Positions 15,369-24,436 of a stretch of DNA of 64,000 bases are shown here, in pieces; within the stretch, counting starts at the first letter, position 1, and each line of letters opens with the position of its first letter. The translations under genes were made by a program, and so were the position numbers. Under the pieces are notes generated by a model. The model did not search any database. It was given only the letters and a program-made list of their open reading frames with translations, and had not been told where the DNA came from. Source of the DNA: Oscillospiraceae bacterium (GTDB lineage Bacteria; Bacillota; Clostridia; Oscillospirales; Oscillospiraceae); the NCBI GenBank assembly GCA_017482385.1, contig JAFUNI010000016.1:248001-312000 (forward strand), given 5' to 3'.

Positions 15369-16565
15369 TTGAAATATGTAATCGTACTTGCAGACGGTAT
15401 GGCAGATTTGCCCATTGCAGAGCTTGGCGGCAAAACACCGATGGAGTTTGCTTCAACACCCTGTATGGACATTCTCGCCTCTGGTGGCACTGTGGGTTTG
15501 GCAAAAACTGTTCCCGACTCAATGAAGCCGGGCAGCGATGTGGCAAACCTGGCGGTGATGGGTTATAACCCATTAAACTGCTACTCAGGACGATCACCCC
15601 TGGAGGCGCTGAGTGTAGGTGTCTCAATGAAAGATACTGATGTAATATTCCGCTGCAATATTGTAACGGTGTCAGAGGATGAACCCTATGAGGAAAAGAC
15701 CATTTTGGACCACAGCTCCGGTGAGATTTCCACCCAGGATGCAGACATTCTGATGGATGCTGTCCGGGAGGCTTTCCAGAATGAAGAATTTAAGTTCTAT
15801 ACCGGTACCAGCTATCGGCATATTACCGTTTGGGATCAGGGTGAAATTCTGGAGCTGGAGCCGCCCCACGATCATTTAGGTCAGGTGATTGGACCGTTCC
15901 TGCCGGAAAATCCTGTGTTCCGCGCGATGATGGAAAAGAGCTTTGAGGTTCTCAACAACCATCCGCTGAATATTGCCCGCGCACAGGCTGGCAAAAATAA
16001 GGCAAACTCACTTTGGTTCTGGGGTGCAGGTACAAAGCCCGCATTGCAAAACTTTAAGGAAAAGACCGGCCTTTCCGGCACAATGATCTCCGCTGTTGAC
16101 CTACTGAAGGGTATTGCGGTGGGTGCCGGCATGCAGGTAGTTGAGGTCGAGGGTGCTACCGGCTCTTTGGACACCAACTACTTAGGCAAGGCTCAGGCTG
16201 CCGTAAAGGCGCTGCTGGAGGATGGACAGGATTTCGTCTATATCCATGTGGAAGCCCCGGATGAGATGGGCCACCAGGGCAATCTGATGCACAAGGTGCA
16301 ATCCATTGCGGAAATTGATGAGAAAATCGTTTCCGTTGTGAAAAAGGCGCTGGATGATGCAGGGGAACCTTACAGAATGCTTGTTCTGCCCGACCATCCC
16401 ACACCTATTTGTAAACGCACGCATACATCTGATCCTGTTCCTTATGTGCTGTACGACAGCACCAAGGTGCAGAAGAAAGTGGATGTTTTCTCAGAAAAGT
16501 CCGCTGAAGCCAGCGGCACCTACCAGAGCGAAGGTTATCGCTTATTAGAAGAATTTATCGTTTAG
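15369..16565 (+). CDS. apgM: Cofactor-independent phosphoglycerate mutase, archaeal (ApgM) type
   Basis: 398 residues starting with TTG 15369 behind AAGGGGG. Alkaline-phosphatase superfamily marks: VLADGMADLP (metal Asp), GSDVANLAVMGY with the Ser/Asn of the phosphotransfer site, and YIHVEAPDEMGHQG plus DHPTPICKRTHT for metal binding. It interconverts 3- and 2-phosphoglycerate. This subfamily has also been listed as a proposed homoserine kinase in genomes where it sits with threonine genes; here it heads serC-serA, which use 3-phosphoglycerate, so the mutase role fits better. Confidence 0.85.
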   Translation: MKYVIVLADGMADLPIAELGGKTPMEFASTPCMDILASGGTVGLAKTVPDSMKPGSDVANLAVMGYNPLNCYSGRSPLEALSVGVSMKDTDVIFRCNIVTVSEDEPYEEKTILDHSSGEISTQDADILMDAVREAFQNEEFKFYTGTSYRHITVWDQGEILELEPPHDHLGQVIGPFLPENPVFRAMMEKSFEVLNNHPLNIARAQAGKNKANSLWFWGAGTKPALQNFKEKTGLSGTMISAVDLLKGIAVGAGMQVVEVEGATGSLDTNYLGKAQAAVKALLEDGQDFVYIHVEAPDEMGHQGNLMHKVQSIAEIDEKIVSVVKKALDDAGEPYRMLVLPDHPTPICKRTHTSDPVPYVLYDSTKVQKKVDVFSEKSAEASGTYQSEGYRLLEEFIV

Positions 16566-16577
16566 GAGGAAATAGAA

Positions 16578-17660
16578 ATGGCAAGAGTTTATAATTTTTC
16601 TGCAGGTCCTGCTGTCCTGCCCGAGGAAGTTTTGAAAGAAGCAGCGGCAGAAATGCTGGATTATAAGGGAACCGGTATGTCCGTCATGGAGATGAGCCAC
16701 CGCAGCAAGGCTTACCAGGAGATCATTGATGAGGCTGAGGCTGATTTACGGGATTTGATGAATATTCCCGATAATTACAAGGTTTTGTTCCTGCAGGGTG
16801 GCGCATCTCAGCAGTTTGCTATGATTCCCATGAACCTGATGAAGAACGGCGTTGCTGACTACATTGTCACCGGTCAGTGGGCAAAGAAAGCATACCAGGA
16901 AGCACAGAAATACGGCAAGGCCAATGCTGTGGCATCATCTGCCGACAAGACTTTCTCTTACATTCCCGACTGCTCTGACCTGCCCATCAGCGAGGATGCA
17001 GACTATGTGTACATCTGTGAGAATAACACCATTTACGGCACCAAGTACCATACCCTGCCTAACACCAAGGGTAAGATCCTGGTTTCCGATGTTTCCTCCT
17101 GCTTCCTGTCTGAGCCTGTGGATGTGACCAAGTACGGTATGATCTACGGCGGCGTGCAGAAGAATATCGGTCCTGCCGGTGTGGTGATCGCTATTATCCG
17201 CGAAGACCTTATCACCGAGGATGTGCTGCCCGGCACTCCCACTATGCTGCAGTACAAGATCCATGCTGACAACGGCTCTATGTACAACACACCTCCATGC
17301 TACGGCATTTACATCTGCGGTAAGGTGTTTAAGTGGTTGAAGAAAATGGGCGGCCTGGAGGCTATGAAGGCCCACAACGAGAAGAAGGCTAAGATCCTCT
17401 ACGATTACCTGGACGAAAGCAAGCTGTTTAAGGGTACTGTTCGTAAGGAGGATCGCTCCCTTATGAATGTTCCTTTTGTTACCGGCAGTGAAGAACTGGA
17501 TGCTGAGTTTGTTAAGGCCGCAAAGGCTGCCGGCTTTGAGAACCTGAAGGGCCACCGTACCGTGGGCGGAATGCGCGCAAGTATTTACAACGCAATGCCT
17601 ATCGAGGGTGTTGAGAAGTTGGTGGAGTTTATGAAGGCTTTTGAGGCAAGCCATACCTAA
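16578..17660 (+). CDS. serC: Phosphoserine aminotransferase
   Basis: 360 residues. N-terminus RVYNFSAGPAVLPEEV and MEMSHRSKAYQEI are SerC signatures; LQGGASQQFAMIPMNL forms the PLP phosphate pocket and YGGVQKNIGPAG carries the Schiff-base Lys. It converts 3-phosphohydroxypyruvate and Glu to phosphoserine and 2-oxoglutarate. AGGAGG lies upstream; it is 12 bases from apgM and 15 bases before serA. No serB phosphatase is in the unit. Confidence 0.96.
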   Translation: MARVYNFSAGPAVLPEEVLKEAAAEMLDYKGTGMSVMEMSHRSKAYQEIIDEAEADLRDLMNIPDNYKVLFLQGGASQQFAMIPMNLMKNGVADYIVTGQWAKKAYQEAQKYGKANAVASSADKTFSYIPDCSDLPISEDADYVYICENNTIYGTKYHTLPNTKGKILVSDVSSCFLSEPVDVTKYGMIYGGVQKNIGPAGVVIAIIREDLITEDVLPGTPTMLQYKIHADNGSMYNTPPCYGIYICGKVFKWLKKMGGLEAMKAHNEKKAKILYDYLDESKLFKGTVRKEDRSLMNVPFVTGSEELDAEFVKAAKAAGFENLKGHRTVGGMRASIYNAMPIEGVEKLVEFMKAFEASHT

Positions 17661-17675
17661 GAAAAGAGGATAGAT

Positions 17676-18842
17676 ATGTTTCAGTATCATTATTTGAATA
17701 AAATTTCCGACAAGGGTACTGCCTTGTGGACAGACGAATTTGCAAAGACCGAAGAAATTGATAAGGCCCAGGCGGTTGTTGTGCGTAGCGCTGCTATGCA
17801 CGATATAACCTTCGCTCCCGAGCTTTTGGCTATCGCCAGAGCAGGTGCAGGTGTCAATAATATTCCTTTGGACCGCTGTGCACAGGAAGGTATCGTGGTT
17901 TTCAACACCCCCGGCGCCAATGCAAACGGCGTTGTGGAACTGGCTCTTTGCGGCATGCTGCTGGGCAGCCGTGATGTTGTTGGTGGCATCAACTGGGTGC
18001 AGACCATCAAGGATACCCCCGATGTAGGCAAGCAGGTGGAAAAGGGCAAGTCCCAGTTTGCCGGTCATGAAATTGCAGGCAAGAGCCTTGGCGTTATCGG
18101 TTTGGGCGCTATCGGTGGTCCTTTGGCCAATGCTGCCATCAAGCTGGGTATGAATGTTTATGGCTGTGACCCCTTTATTTCCATTGATGCTGCTTGGCAT
18201 TTGGACAGCAACATCATCCCGGTTAAGACCCGTGATGAGATTTATGCCAACAGTGATATTATTACCCTGCATGTGCCTTTGCTGCCCGATACAAAGGGTA
18301 TGATTGACGCAGAAGCTATTTCCAAGATGAAGGACGGCGTTGTGATTCTGAACTTTGCCCGTGATTTGTTGGTTGACGACGATGCAATGGAAGAAGCACT
18401 GAAGTCCGGCAAGGTTCGCCGCTACATTACCGACTTCCCCAATGACAGAACTGCCGGTATGGAAGGCGTTGTGGCCATTCCCCACCTGGGCGCTTCCACT
18501 GAGGAGTCTGAGGATAACTGTGCCAAGATGGCTGTTAAGCAGGTGATGAACTACCTGAAGAACGGTAACATTGTGAACTCTGTAAACTTCCCCAACTGCG
18601 ATATGGGCATCTGCTCTAAGGCAGCTCGTGTGACGATCCTGCACAAGAATATCCCCAATATGCTGAGTCAGTTCACCACTGTACTGTCGGAAGAACACAT
18701 CAATATTTCTGATTTGGTGAACCGCAGTAAGGGTGATTATGCCTACACAATGCTGGATCTTGATAGCGTTCCTTCAAAGGCGGCCATCGAAAAGCTGACC
18801 AAGATCGAAGGCGTTATCCGGGTAAGAGAGATCGATAAATAA
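17676..18842 (+). CDS. serA: D-3-phosphoglycerate dehydrogenase
   Basis: 388 residues: substrate domain split around an NAD-binding Rossmann domain (GVIGLGAIGGPLANAA, residues ~145-160), the catalytic Arg in NFARDLLVDD and His in IPHLGAST, then a C-terminal ACT domain (~315-388) that usually senses serine. It lacks the extra intervening domain of long PGDHs. First step of serine synthesis. Third gene of the apgM-serC-serA unit, ending in a strong terminator. Confidence 0.94.
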   Translation: MFQYHYLNKISDKGTALWTDEFAKTEEIDKAQAVVVRSAAMHDITFAPELLAIARAGAGVNNIPLDRCAQEGIVVFNTPGANANGVVELALCGMLLGSRDVVGGINWVQTIKDTPDVGKQVEKGKSQFAGHEIAGKSLGVIGLGAIGGPLANAAIKLGMNVYGCDPFISIDAAWHLDSNIIPVKTRDEIYANSDIITLHVPLLPDTKGMIDAEAISKMKDGVVILNFARDLLVDDDAMEEALKSGKVRRYITDFPNDRTAGMEGVVAIPHLGASTEESEDNCAKMAVKQVMNYLKNGNIVNSVNFPNCDMGICSKAARVTILHKNIPNMLSQFTTVLSEEHINISDLVNRSKGDYAYTMLDLDSVPSKAAIEKLTKIEGVIRVREIDK

Positions 18843-18844
18843 AT

Positions 18845-18876
18845 AAAAATCAGCCACCGTTAGGTGGCTGATTTTT
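18845..18876 (+). terminator. Bidirectional terminator between serA and proC
   Basis: AAAAATCAGCCACC, loop GTTA, GGTGGCTGATTTTT: a 14-bp stem with U tracts in both directions. Confidence 0.9.
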
Positions 18877-19663
18877 ATTTACCAAGTTCTTGGTTTCGCT
18901 TATAGGCTGCGCAAACACAGTCGAGAACTGCTTGGTCAAAGTCTGCGGCCTCCAAGGCTCGTACACCGGCGATTGTGCTGCCTCCGGGGGAACAGACGTT
19001 GTTTTTGAGAACCTCGGGGTCTTCGCCGGTCTGTTGTACCATTTTGGCAGCGCCGATCATTGTTGCGGCTGCATAGGACAAAGCTTTATCCTGGGGAACG
19101 CCGCAGGCTGCCGCGCCCATGGCCAATGCGTTCATGAACATATACATATATGCTGGACCGCAGCCGGAAACCACACCGGCAGCATCGATCAGCTCCTCAT
19201 CCAGCTTATCCCACTGACCGCAAGGAACAGTATCTGCCAGGAAGTCTGCTAACAAAGAATCGTCCACCAAATCATTATGGCAGTACAGAATCATACCGGA
19301 ATTTACCATTACAGGCGTGTTGGGCATAATGCGAATGATGGGCAGGTGTGTGCCAATCAGTTCTTCAATTTTTGCTCTAGTTATGCCCGCGGCCATAGTA
19401 ATTACCAGGGGCTTTTTCTCGGCAAATGCACTTTGCAAGGGTGCCAGTACATCGGCCATCACCTGAGGCTTGACAGCCAAAAAGACCCGGTCACAGGTGG
19501 AAACCACTGTCTGATTGTCACCACTCTTACATCCCAGTTCCTCTGCCAAAGCAGCAGCCTTCTCAGGGAAGAAATCCGACAGCATAATATCATTTGTACT
19601 GCAGGACAGTGCTCTTGCAATAGCGCCACCCATATTACCGCAACCAATAAATCCATATTTCAT
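18875..19663 (-). CDS. proC: Pyrroline-5-carboxylate reductase
   Basis: 262 residues. The NADPH-binding start GFIGCGNMGGAIA, VKPQVMADVL, MPNTPVMVNSGM and the C-terminal SPGGSTIAGVRALE are all ProC landmarks. It makes proline from P5C. Third gene of proB-proA-proC on the minus strand, 10 bases after proA. Confidence 0.96.
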   Translation of the reverse strand: MKYGFIGCGNMGGAIARALSCSTNDIMLSDFFPEKAAALAEELGCKSGDNQTVVSTCDRVFLAVKPQVMADVLAPLQSAFAEKKPLVITMAAGITRAKIEELIGTHLPIIRIMPNTPVMVNSGMILYCHNDLVDDSLLADFLADTVPCGQWDKLDEELIDAAGVVSGCGPAYMYMFMNALAMGAAACGVPQDKALSYAAATMIGAAKMVQQTGEDPEVLKNNVCSPGGSTIAGVRALEAADFDQAVLDCVCAAYKRNQELGK

Positions 19664-19673
19664 AATCTTACTC

Positions 19674-20912
19674 CTATCTGATATGGCCTTCGCCGGTGAT
19701 AATGTACTTGTAACTTGTCAGCTCCTGCAGTCCCATAGGGCCTCTTGCGTGGAGCTTTTGTGTGGAAATACCCATCTCGCAGCCCAGACCAAACTCACCG
19801 CCGTCGGTAAACCGGGTGGATGCATTTACATAAACCGCAGCGCTGTCCACACAACTGGTGAAGATAGCTTTAGCCTCGTCGGAATTGGTAATGATGGCTT
19901 CACTGTGACCGGTGGAGTGTGCTGCAATATGTGCAACAGCTTCTTCAACACCGTTGACACATTTTACAGCCAAAATATAGTCCAGAAACTCTGTATCGAA
20001 ATCTTGAGGACCGGCAGGCCTTCCGGGAATGATTTTGGCAGCGTTTTCATCCAAGCGCAACTCTACAGGCACAGAGCGCTTTGTAACAAGGCGATCGTAG
20101 AGCTTAGGTAAGAATTCTGTAGCGATTTCATTATCCACAAGCAGGACTTCCTCGGCGTTACAAACGCTGGGGCGGCTTGTCTTGGCGTTCTCAATGATGT
20201 TCAATGCCATATCCAGATCAGCGGACTTCTCCACATAGATGTGGCAGATACCGGTACCGGTGGCAATACAGGGAACAGTGGCGTTTTGCACACAGGCATT
20301 GATAAGACCGGCACCGCCCCGGGGAATCAGCAGATCCACAAATCCCTGAGCCTTCATCAGCGCTGTGGCGCTCTCCCGGGATGTGTCACCAACTAAGTTC
20401 ACGGCATTCTCGTTGATGCCGGCTGTCTTTAACCCCATACGCAGAGCCTCTACAATGGCACTGGCGGAGCGGTAAGCCTCTTTGCCACCACGGAGGATGC
20501 AGACGTTACCGCTCTTTAGAGTGAGCGCAGCGGCGTCACTGGTTACGTTAGGGCGGCTCTCATAGATGATGGCAACCACACCAATGGGGGAAGAAACCTT
20601 CTTGATTTTCAATCCGTCTGCGCGGACATATTCGCTCAGCTGACGGCCCACCGGATCGGGAAGCTCAGCTACTTCACGAATACCTTTGGCCATACCGGCA
20701 ATCCGATCTTCCGTCAGACGCAAGCGGTCCAGCATAACGGGGGAGATGCTGTTCTTAGCCTGCTCCAGATCGGCGGCATTGGCGGCAAGGATTTCTGCTT
20801 GCCGAGCGATTAAGGCATCTGCCATTGCAAGTAGGGCATTATTTTTTTGCACCGTGGACAGACGGGCAATTTCAGATTTTGCTGCTTTTGCAGCTTGCAG
20901 CATATTTGTCAT
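19674..20912 (-). CDS. proA: Gamma-glutamyl phosphate reductase
   Basis: 412 residues. Aldehyde-dehydrogenase-like fold with the catalytic Cys in [17 protein letters not shown], the [14 protein letters not shown] cofactor segment and [27 protein letters not shown]. It reduces glutamyl-5-phosphate to the semialdehyde. Its ATG overlaps the proB stop (ATGA), indicating coupled translation of the two enzymes that share a labile intermediate. Confidence 0.96.
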   Translation of the reverse strand: MTNMLQAAKAAKSEIARLSTVQKNNALLAMADALIARQAEILAANAADLEQAKNSISPVMLDRLRLTEDRIAGMAKGIREVAELPDPVGRQLSEYVRADGLKIKKVSSPIGVVAIIYESRPNVTSDAAALTLKSGNVCILRGGKEAYRSASAIVEALRMGLKTAGINENAVNLVGDTSRESATALMKAQGFVDLLIPRGGAGLINACVQNATVPCIATGTGICHIYVEKSADLDMALNIIENAKTSRPSVCNAEEVLLVDNEIATEFLPKLYDRLVTKRSVPVELRLDENAAKIIPGRPAGPQDFDTEFLDYILAVKCVNGVEEAVAHIAAHSTGHSEAIITNSDEAKAIFTSCVDSAAVYVNASTRFTDGGEFGLGCEMGISTQKLHARGPMGLQELTSYKYIITGEGHIR

Positions 20913-21679
20913 AGCTTCTTCTCCGTAAAGGTGGTGCCAATGGCCTTACCGTCCATAATGGCATAAAGATTCTCCGGCTTTTCGCCGTTGCAGATGATCA
21001 TATCGCAGCTGCAGGACATACAGATCTTGGCTGCTTCCAGCTTGGTAGCCATACCGCCGGTACCGAGGTTCGTGCTGCTGCCGCCGCCCAGGGCCAAAAT
21101 CTGCTCATCGATGGTGTTGATAACAGGAATCAGCTTGGCATTGGGATCCTTGTGGGGATCGGCGGTGTACAGACCGTCAATATCGGACAAAAGCACCAGC
21201 TTGTCTGCTTTCACACTTTGCGCAACAATGGCAGCCAGGGTGTCGTTATCTCCAATGACGATTTCCTTGGTGGCAACAGTATCGTTCTCGTTAATAATGG
21301 GAATGGCATCCAGTTCCATCAAACGGGTGAGGGTGTTGCTGAAATTGTTGTGCCGAGTTTCATTTTCCACATCTTCACTGGTGATCAGCAACTGAGCGAC
21401 GGTATGGTTAAACTCGCTGAACAGCTTATCATATACATACATCAATTCACACTGACCAACAGCGGCAGCTGCCTGCTTGGTGGGGATATCCTTGGGCCGC
21501 TCCCGCAGGCCCAATTTGCCGATGCCCATTGCAATAGCGCCGGAGGAAACCACAATTACCTGGTTGCCGGCATTCTTAATATCACTTACGATCTTGCACA
21601 ACTCTTCTACCCGGCGGATGTTTAAGTGGCCGGTGGGGTAGGCCAGTGTGCTTGTACCGATTTTGATGACGATTCTCAT
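20909..21679 (-). CDS. proB: Glutamate 5-kinase, short form without PUA domain
   Basis: 256 residues: only the amino-acid kinase domain ([14 protein letters not shown] at the start, [43 protein letters not shown]). The C-terminal PUA domain of the long enzymes is absent, as in many Clostridia. First step of proline synthesis and normally feedback-inhibited by proline. First gene of proBAC; GGAGG precedes ATG 21679. Confidence 0.95.
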   Translation of the reverse strand: MRIVIKIGTSTLAYPTGHLNIRRVEELCKIVSDIKNAGNQVIVVSSGAIAMGIGKLGLRERPKDIPTKQAAAAVGQCELMYVYDKLFSEFNHTVAQLLITSEDVENETRHNNFSNTLTRLMELDAIPIINENDTVATKEIVIGDNDTLAAIVAQSVKADKLVLLSDIDGLYTADPHKDPNAKLIPVINTIDEQILALGGGSSTNLGTGGMATKLEAAKICMSCSCDMIICNGEKPENLYAIMDGKAIGTTFTEKKL

Positions 21680-21708
21680 GGGAAAACCTCCAAATAATAC
21701 TTACACAC

Positions 21709-21714
21709 ATTATA
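21709..21714 (-). promoter_or_regulatory. -10 element before proB
   Basis: TATAAT on the minus strand, 30 bases before the proB start; a weak TTTATT lies 17 bp upstream. I see no T-box or other leader structure here. Confidence 0.4.
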
Positions 21715-21863
21715 TAACAAAATTTTCCGTAAATAAAGAGAAAATTTTTGAATTTCGCTGAAAATGGAAAATGCTTAACCGATACGTCATTTTTATGAAT
21801 TATATACAATAGGTGGAACTGTGAATTTGGGCGTTTTTCCTATGTGAAATCCTGTTTTTATTA

Positions 21864-21872
21864 TGTTATAAT
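21864..21872 (+). promoter_or_regulatory. Extended -10 promoter of the CarD-like gene
   Basis: TGTTATAAT (TGn plus TATAAT); no good -35 is present, consistent with an extended -10 promoter. Confidence 0.5.
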
Positions 21873-21900
21873 GAAAGCACCAAGGGTGAGAGGTGAAGAG

Positions 21901-22401
21901 ATGTTTCAACAGGGAGATTTTGTTGTTTATGGAATGCACGGTGTGTGCAGAATTCTGGGGCGGGAAGTTCGTCGAATTGACCGCAACAGCGTTGAGTACT
22001 ATGTTCTGGAGCCGGTAAAGCATACCGATGATCGTTACTATGTGCCTACGCAGAATGCAGCAGCTGTATCAAAAATGAAACCGATTCTGAATAAGCAACA
22101 GTTGGACGAACTTCTTTCTTCACCGGAAACAACAATGAATGTGTGGATTGAAGACGAAAACCAGAGAAAGCAGAAATACCGGGAATTGATTACCGGCGGT
22201 GACAGAGTGGCACTGCTGTCAATGGTAAGAGCGCTGCACATTCACAAGGAAATCCTGTTGGCGCAGGAGCGGCGGCTACACCTGTGCGATGTGAATTTTC
22301 TGCGGGATGCAGAAAACTTGCTAGGCGAAGAGTTTTCCCTGGTACTGGGAATTGAGCCCAATGAGGTAGGTAATTATATTATAAACGCAATAAAAGAATG
22401 A
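21901..22401 (+). CDS. CarD/CdnL-family RNA-polymerase-binding regulator
   Basis: 166 residues from ATG 21901, which follows GAGAGGTGA; the longer frame from 21844 starts upstream of the promoter -10 and is rejected. The N-terminal ~60 residues are the Tudor-like RNAP-interaction domain (FQQGDFVVYGMHGVCRI, EYYVLEP, DRYYVPT), followed by a helical DNA-contacting domain rich in Arg/Lys. CarD proteins stabilise the open promoter complex. Monocistronic. Confidence 0.88.
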   Translation: MFQQGDFVVYGMHGVCRILGREVRRIDRNSVEYYVLEPVKHTDDRYYVPTQNAAAVSKMKPILNKQQLDELLSSPETTMNVWIEDENQRKQKYRELITGGDRVALLSMVRALHIHKEILLAQERRLHLCDVNFLRDAENLLGEEFSLVLGIEPNEVGNYIINAIKE

Positions 22402-22403
22402 GA

Positions 22404-22431
22404 AGGCTCTGCCCGATGGGCAGAGCTTTTT
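22404..22431 (+). terminator. Terminator between carD-like and bile salt hydrolase genes
   Basis: AGGCTCTGCCC, loop GAT, GGGCAGAGCTTTTT; converging with the minus-strand gene whose stop codon begins at the T run. Confidence 0.85.
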
Positions 22432-23401
22432 AGTTTTCCATCCGGATTTGCGGCTGGGTGTGGAGAGGGAAAACGGATACTTCGTAAGCATCCAAGTTAG
22501 TGTTGTACATCGATATACCGGTGATTTGCGAGTTTTCATAGGTGGTGTAATAATAGATTCCGGTATCGGTATTGCAGCAGCTTGTATAGATGGTTTTTTC
22601 GAAGGCGTTGCCTACCCTAGCGCAGCCTTCCTGCTGGGAAACAGATCCAAGAATGTGGAAAAACTGATTGATAGAAGCAGCATCATTTCCCTCGCATACA
22701 GAGTTCAGTTTTACAAATGCTGCTCTTACAAAACGGGAAGGGGAGGATAGATCACCGGGCAGTCCAATGGCGCCCATACCGCGACTGTACGGTGACAATC
22801 TACAGTTTGGAGCAAAGCGGTTTGTTGGTTCTTCACGGGTAAGATTCAGATATCCGGTCAGATTGTGCAGATGAAAATCAAAGGGAGGGTTGTTGGTTAA
22901 CACACCCACAGGGTTTTCAAAAACTTGAATGCCGTCTACCATGGGTTCTACCACAAGGGAAGCATCCCGGTCAGCAATGATCCAATGCAAAGGTGACAAC
23001 GGATAGTGATCGCTGTAAGCAATGTCTAACAAGTTCAAATTGCGTAATTTTTCTTTTGCTTGTGAGATGTTTTCGCAATCACCCAAAATCCAGGGAATAA
23101 ATTCAAAGGGTGTGATATTATTCATTCTGGGTTTCACAGGCTGATATACGGCATTTCCCGGGAAATAGAGCCCTGCCATACTAAGACCCTTTTCATTTGT
23201 GCCGTCAAAATAGAGGGGATAACCATTGTCTGCAACGGCCATACCAATGATAGCATAATGCTTTTCCATCGATACAGATTTCCGAAAAGTAAATGGATAA
23301 TTCCTGGGTGTGATGACGACGGCCTGACCGAACCCATATTCGAAATCCAAATTTCTGCCAAAATAGTGATCCTTGGTATGAAATGTAATAGCTGTGCACA
23401 T
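22430..23401 (-). CDS. bsh: Choloylglycine hydrolase (bile salt hydrolase type)
   Basis: 323 residues, matching bile salt hydrolases in length and pattern. It begins MCTAITF, exposing nucleophile Cys2; other active-site positions are present as Arg16 and Asp19 in FGRNLD, Asn83, Asn170 (GVLTN) and Arg223 (SPSRF). No signal peptide, so cytosolic. Such enzymes cleave the amide of glyco- and tauro-conjugated bile acids. The loop before GLPGD reads Ser206-Arg207-Gly208, the S-R-x type reported for glycine-preferring enzymes as opposed to G-x-G for taurine-preferring ones. A penicillin-V-acylase role is the alternative. AAGGAGG precedes the ATG. Confidence 0.88.
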   Translation of the reverse strand: MCTAITFHTKDHYFGRNLDFEYGFGQAVVITPRNYPFTFRKSVSMEKHYAIIGMAVADNGYPLYFDGTNEKGLSMAGLYFPGNAVYQPVKPRMNNITPFEFIPWILGDCENISQAKEKLRNLNLLDIAYSDHYPLSPLHWIIADRDASLVVEPMVDGIQVFENPVGVLTNNPPFDFHLHNLTGYLNLTREEPTNRFAPNCRLSPYSRGMGAIGLPGDLSSPSRFVRAAFVKLNSVCEGNDAASINQFFHILGSVSQQEGCARVGNAFEKTIYTSCCNTDTGIYYYTTYENSQITGISMYNTNLDAYEVSVFPLHTQPQIRMEN

Positions 23402-23458
23402 ATTATTTCCTCCTTTTAGCTGATATGATAGTATTTGCAGCTACAGAGAAATATTGTA

Positions 23459-23487
23459 TTGCACTTCTGATTTCTATTTTGTATAAT
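23459..23487 (+). promoter_or_regulatory. Sigma-A promoter of the TIM-barrel gene
   Basis: TTGCAC (23459-23464), 17 bp, TATAAT (23482-23487). Confidence 0.55.
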
Positions 23488-23522
23488 TGGTACATTAGTT
23501 ACGCTGAAAGCGAGGGATTCTT

Positions 23523-24362
23523 ATGTTGAAGATCGGTATGTCCAGCGCAGGCAAAAAGATAAATGAGGAACTTTTTGCAGACTATGCTAAGCACGGAATA
23601 GAAGCCATTGAAATTTCTCCGGGCTGGCCGGATTATAAGCATTTGGATTATAAAGCTCTGAAACAGTACAGCAAAAAATATGGTGTGGAGCTTTGGTCCT
23701 ACCACATTCCGTTTCAGACAACGGATATTGCTAATGCTGACAGAGCTTGGCGCTTGTGCTCGCTGGAGTATATTTGCGAGCTGATCAAACAGGCCAGTGA
23801 AATTGGAATTCATAAATTCGTCACCCACGCCAGCACAGAACTGCCGGATGATCCTGTTAAGCGGGCAGATACCTTAGCAATTGCGAAAGAAAGCCTTTCG
23901 CAGCTTGCTGATTTTGCCGGAAATTACGGAAGCGTGATCTGCGTGGAGGATCTTCCCAGACGGTGTTTGGGAAATTGCTCTGAGGAGCTTTTAGACATTC
24001 TGTCCGTCAATGATAAGCTGAGAGTTTGTTTTGATACCAATCATCTGTTGGGCGAAGATATTCTGTCTTTTGTTAAGCGCATGGGCGATAAGATCGTAAC
24101 AATCCATGTTTCCGACTATGACTATATTGACGAGCGTCATTGGTTGCCCGGCGAGGGGGATATCCCCTGGTATGATTTGTATAAGACCTTGTTGGAAGTG
24201 GGCTATACCGGTGCCTGGATGTATGAGATCGGCCCCAAATGTCCCAAGACCATATTCCGGGACCGTGACCTGACCTGCGCTGATTTTGCCCGGAATGCGA
24301 AGGAAATTTTTGAGGGCAAGCCATTAACGGTGTTTTCGCAAAAGATTGGCATCAATGCCTGA
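23523..24362 (+). CDS. Sugar phosphate isomerase/epimerase-like TIM-barrel protein
   Basis: 279 residues of the xylose-isomerase-like/AP-endonuclease-2 superfamily. The metal site is readable: CVEDLP (Glu), CFDTNH (Asp, His), IHVSDYD (His, Asp) and MYEIGP (final Glu). These enzymes isomerise or epimerise sugars or sugar acids using one or two metal ions; the substrate here is unknown and no sugar operon surrounds it. Single-gene unit with its own promoter and terminator. No signal peptide. Confidence 0.85.
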   Translation: MLKIGMSSAGKKINEELFADYAKHGIEAIEISPGWPDYKHLDYKALKQYSKKYGVELWSYHIPFQTTDIANADRAWRLCSLEYICELIKQASEIGIHKFVTHASTELPDDPVKRADTLAIAKESLSQLADFAGNYGSVICVEDLPRRCLGNCSEELLDILSVNDKLRVCFDTNHLLGEDILSFVKRMGDKIVTIHVSDYDYIDERHWLPGEGDIPWYDLYKTLLEVGYTGAWMYEIGPKCPKTIFRDRDLTCADFARNAKEIFEGKPLTVFSQKIGINA

Positions 24363-24406
24363 GATGAGCAGTATTTAAGGAACAAGCTTTGGTGCTAAAA
24401 CATAAA

Positions 24407-24436
24407 GAAAAGCCACGTTGTAACGTGGCTTTTTCT
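24407..24436 (+). terminator. Bidirectional terminator
   Basis: GAAAAGCCACGTT / AACGTGGCTTTTTC, a near-perfect palindrome with U tracts on both sides; the convergent methyltransferase gene ends within it. Confidence 0.85.

Noticed and set aside
16935-18698. A 587-codon open frame on the minus strand opposite serC and serA
   Set aside because: It covers two certain genes, has no family resemblance or ribosome site, and its Asn/His/Gly-rich composition is what the reverse of well-expressed genes gives.
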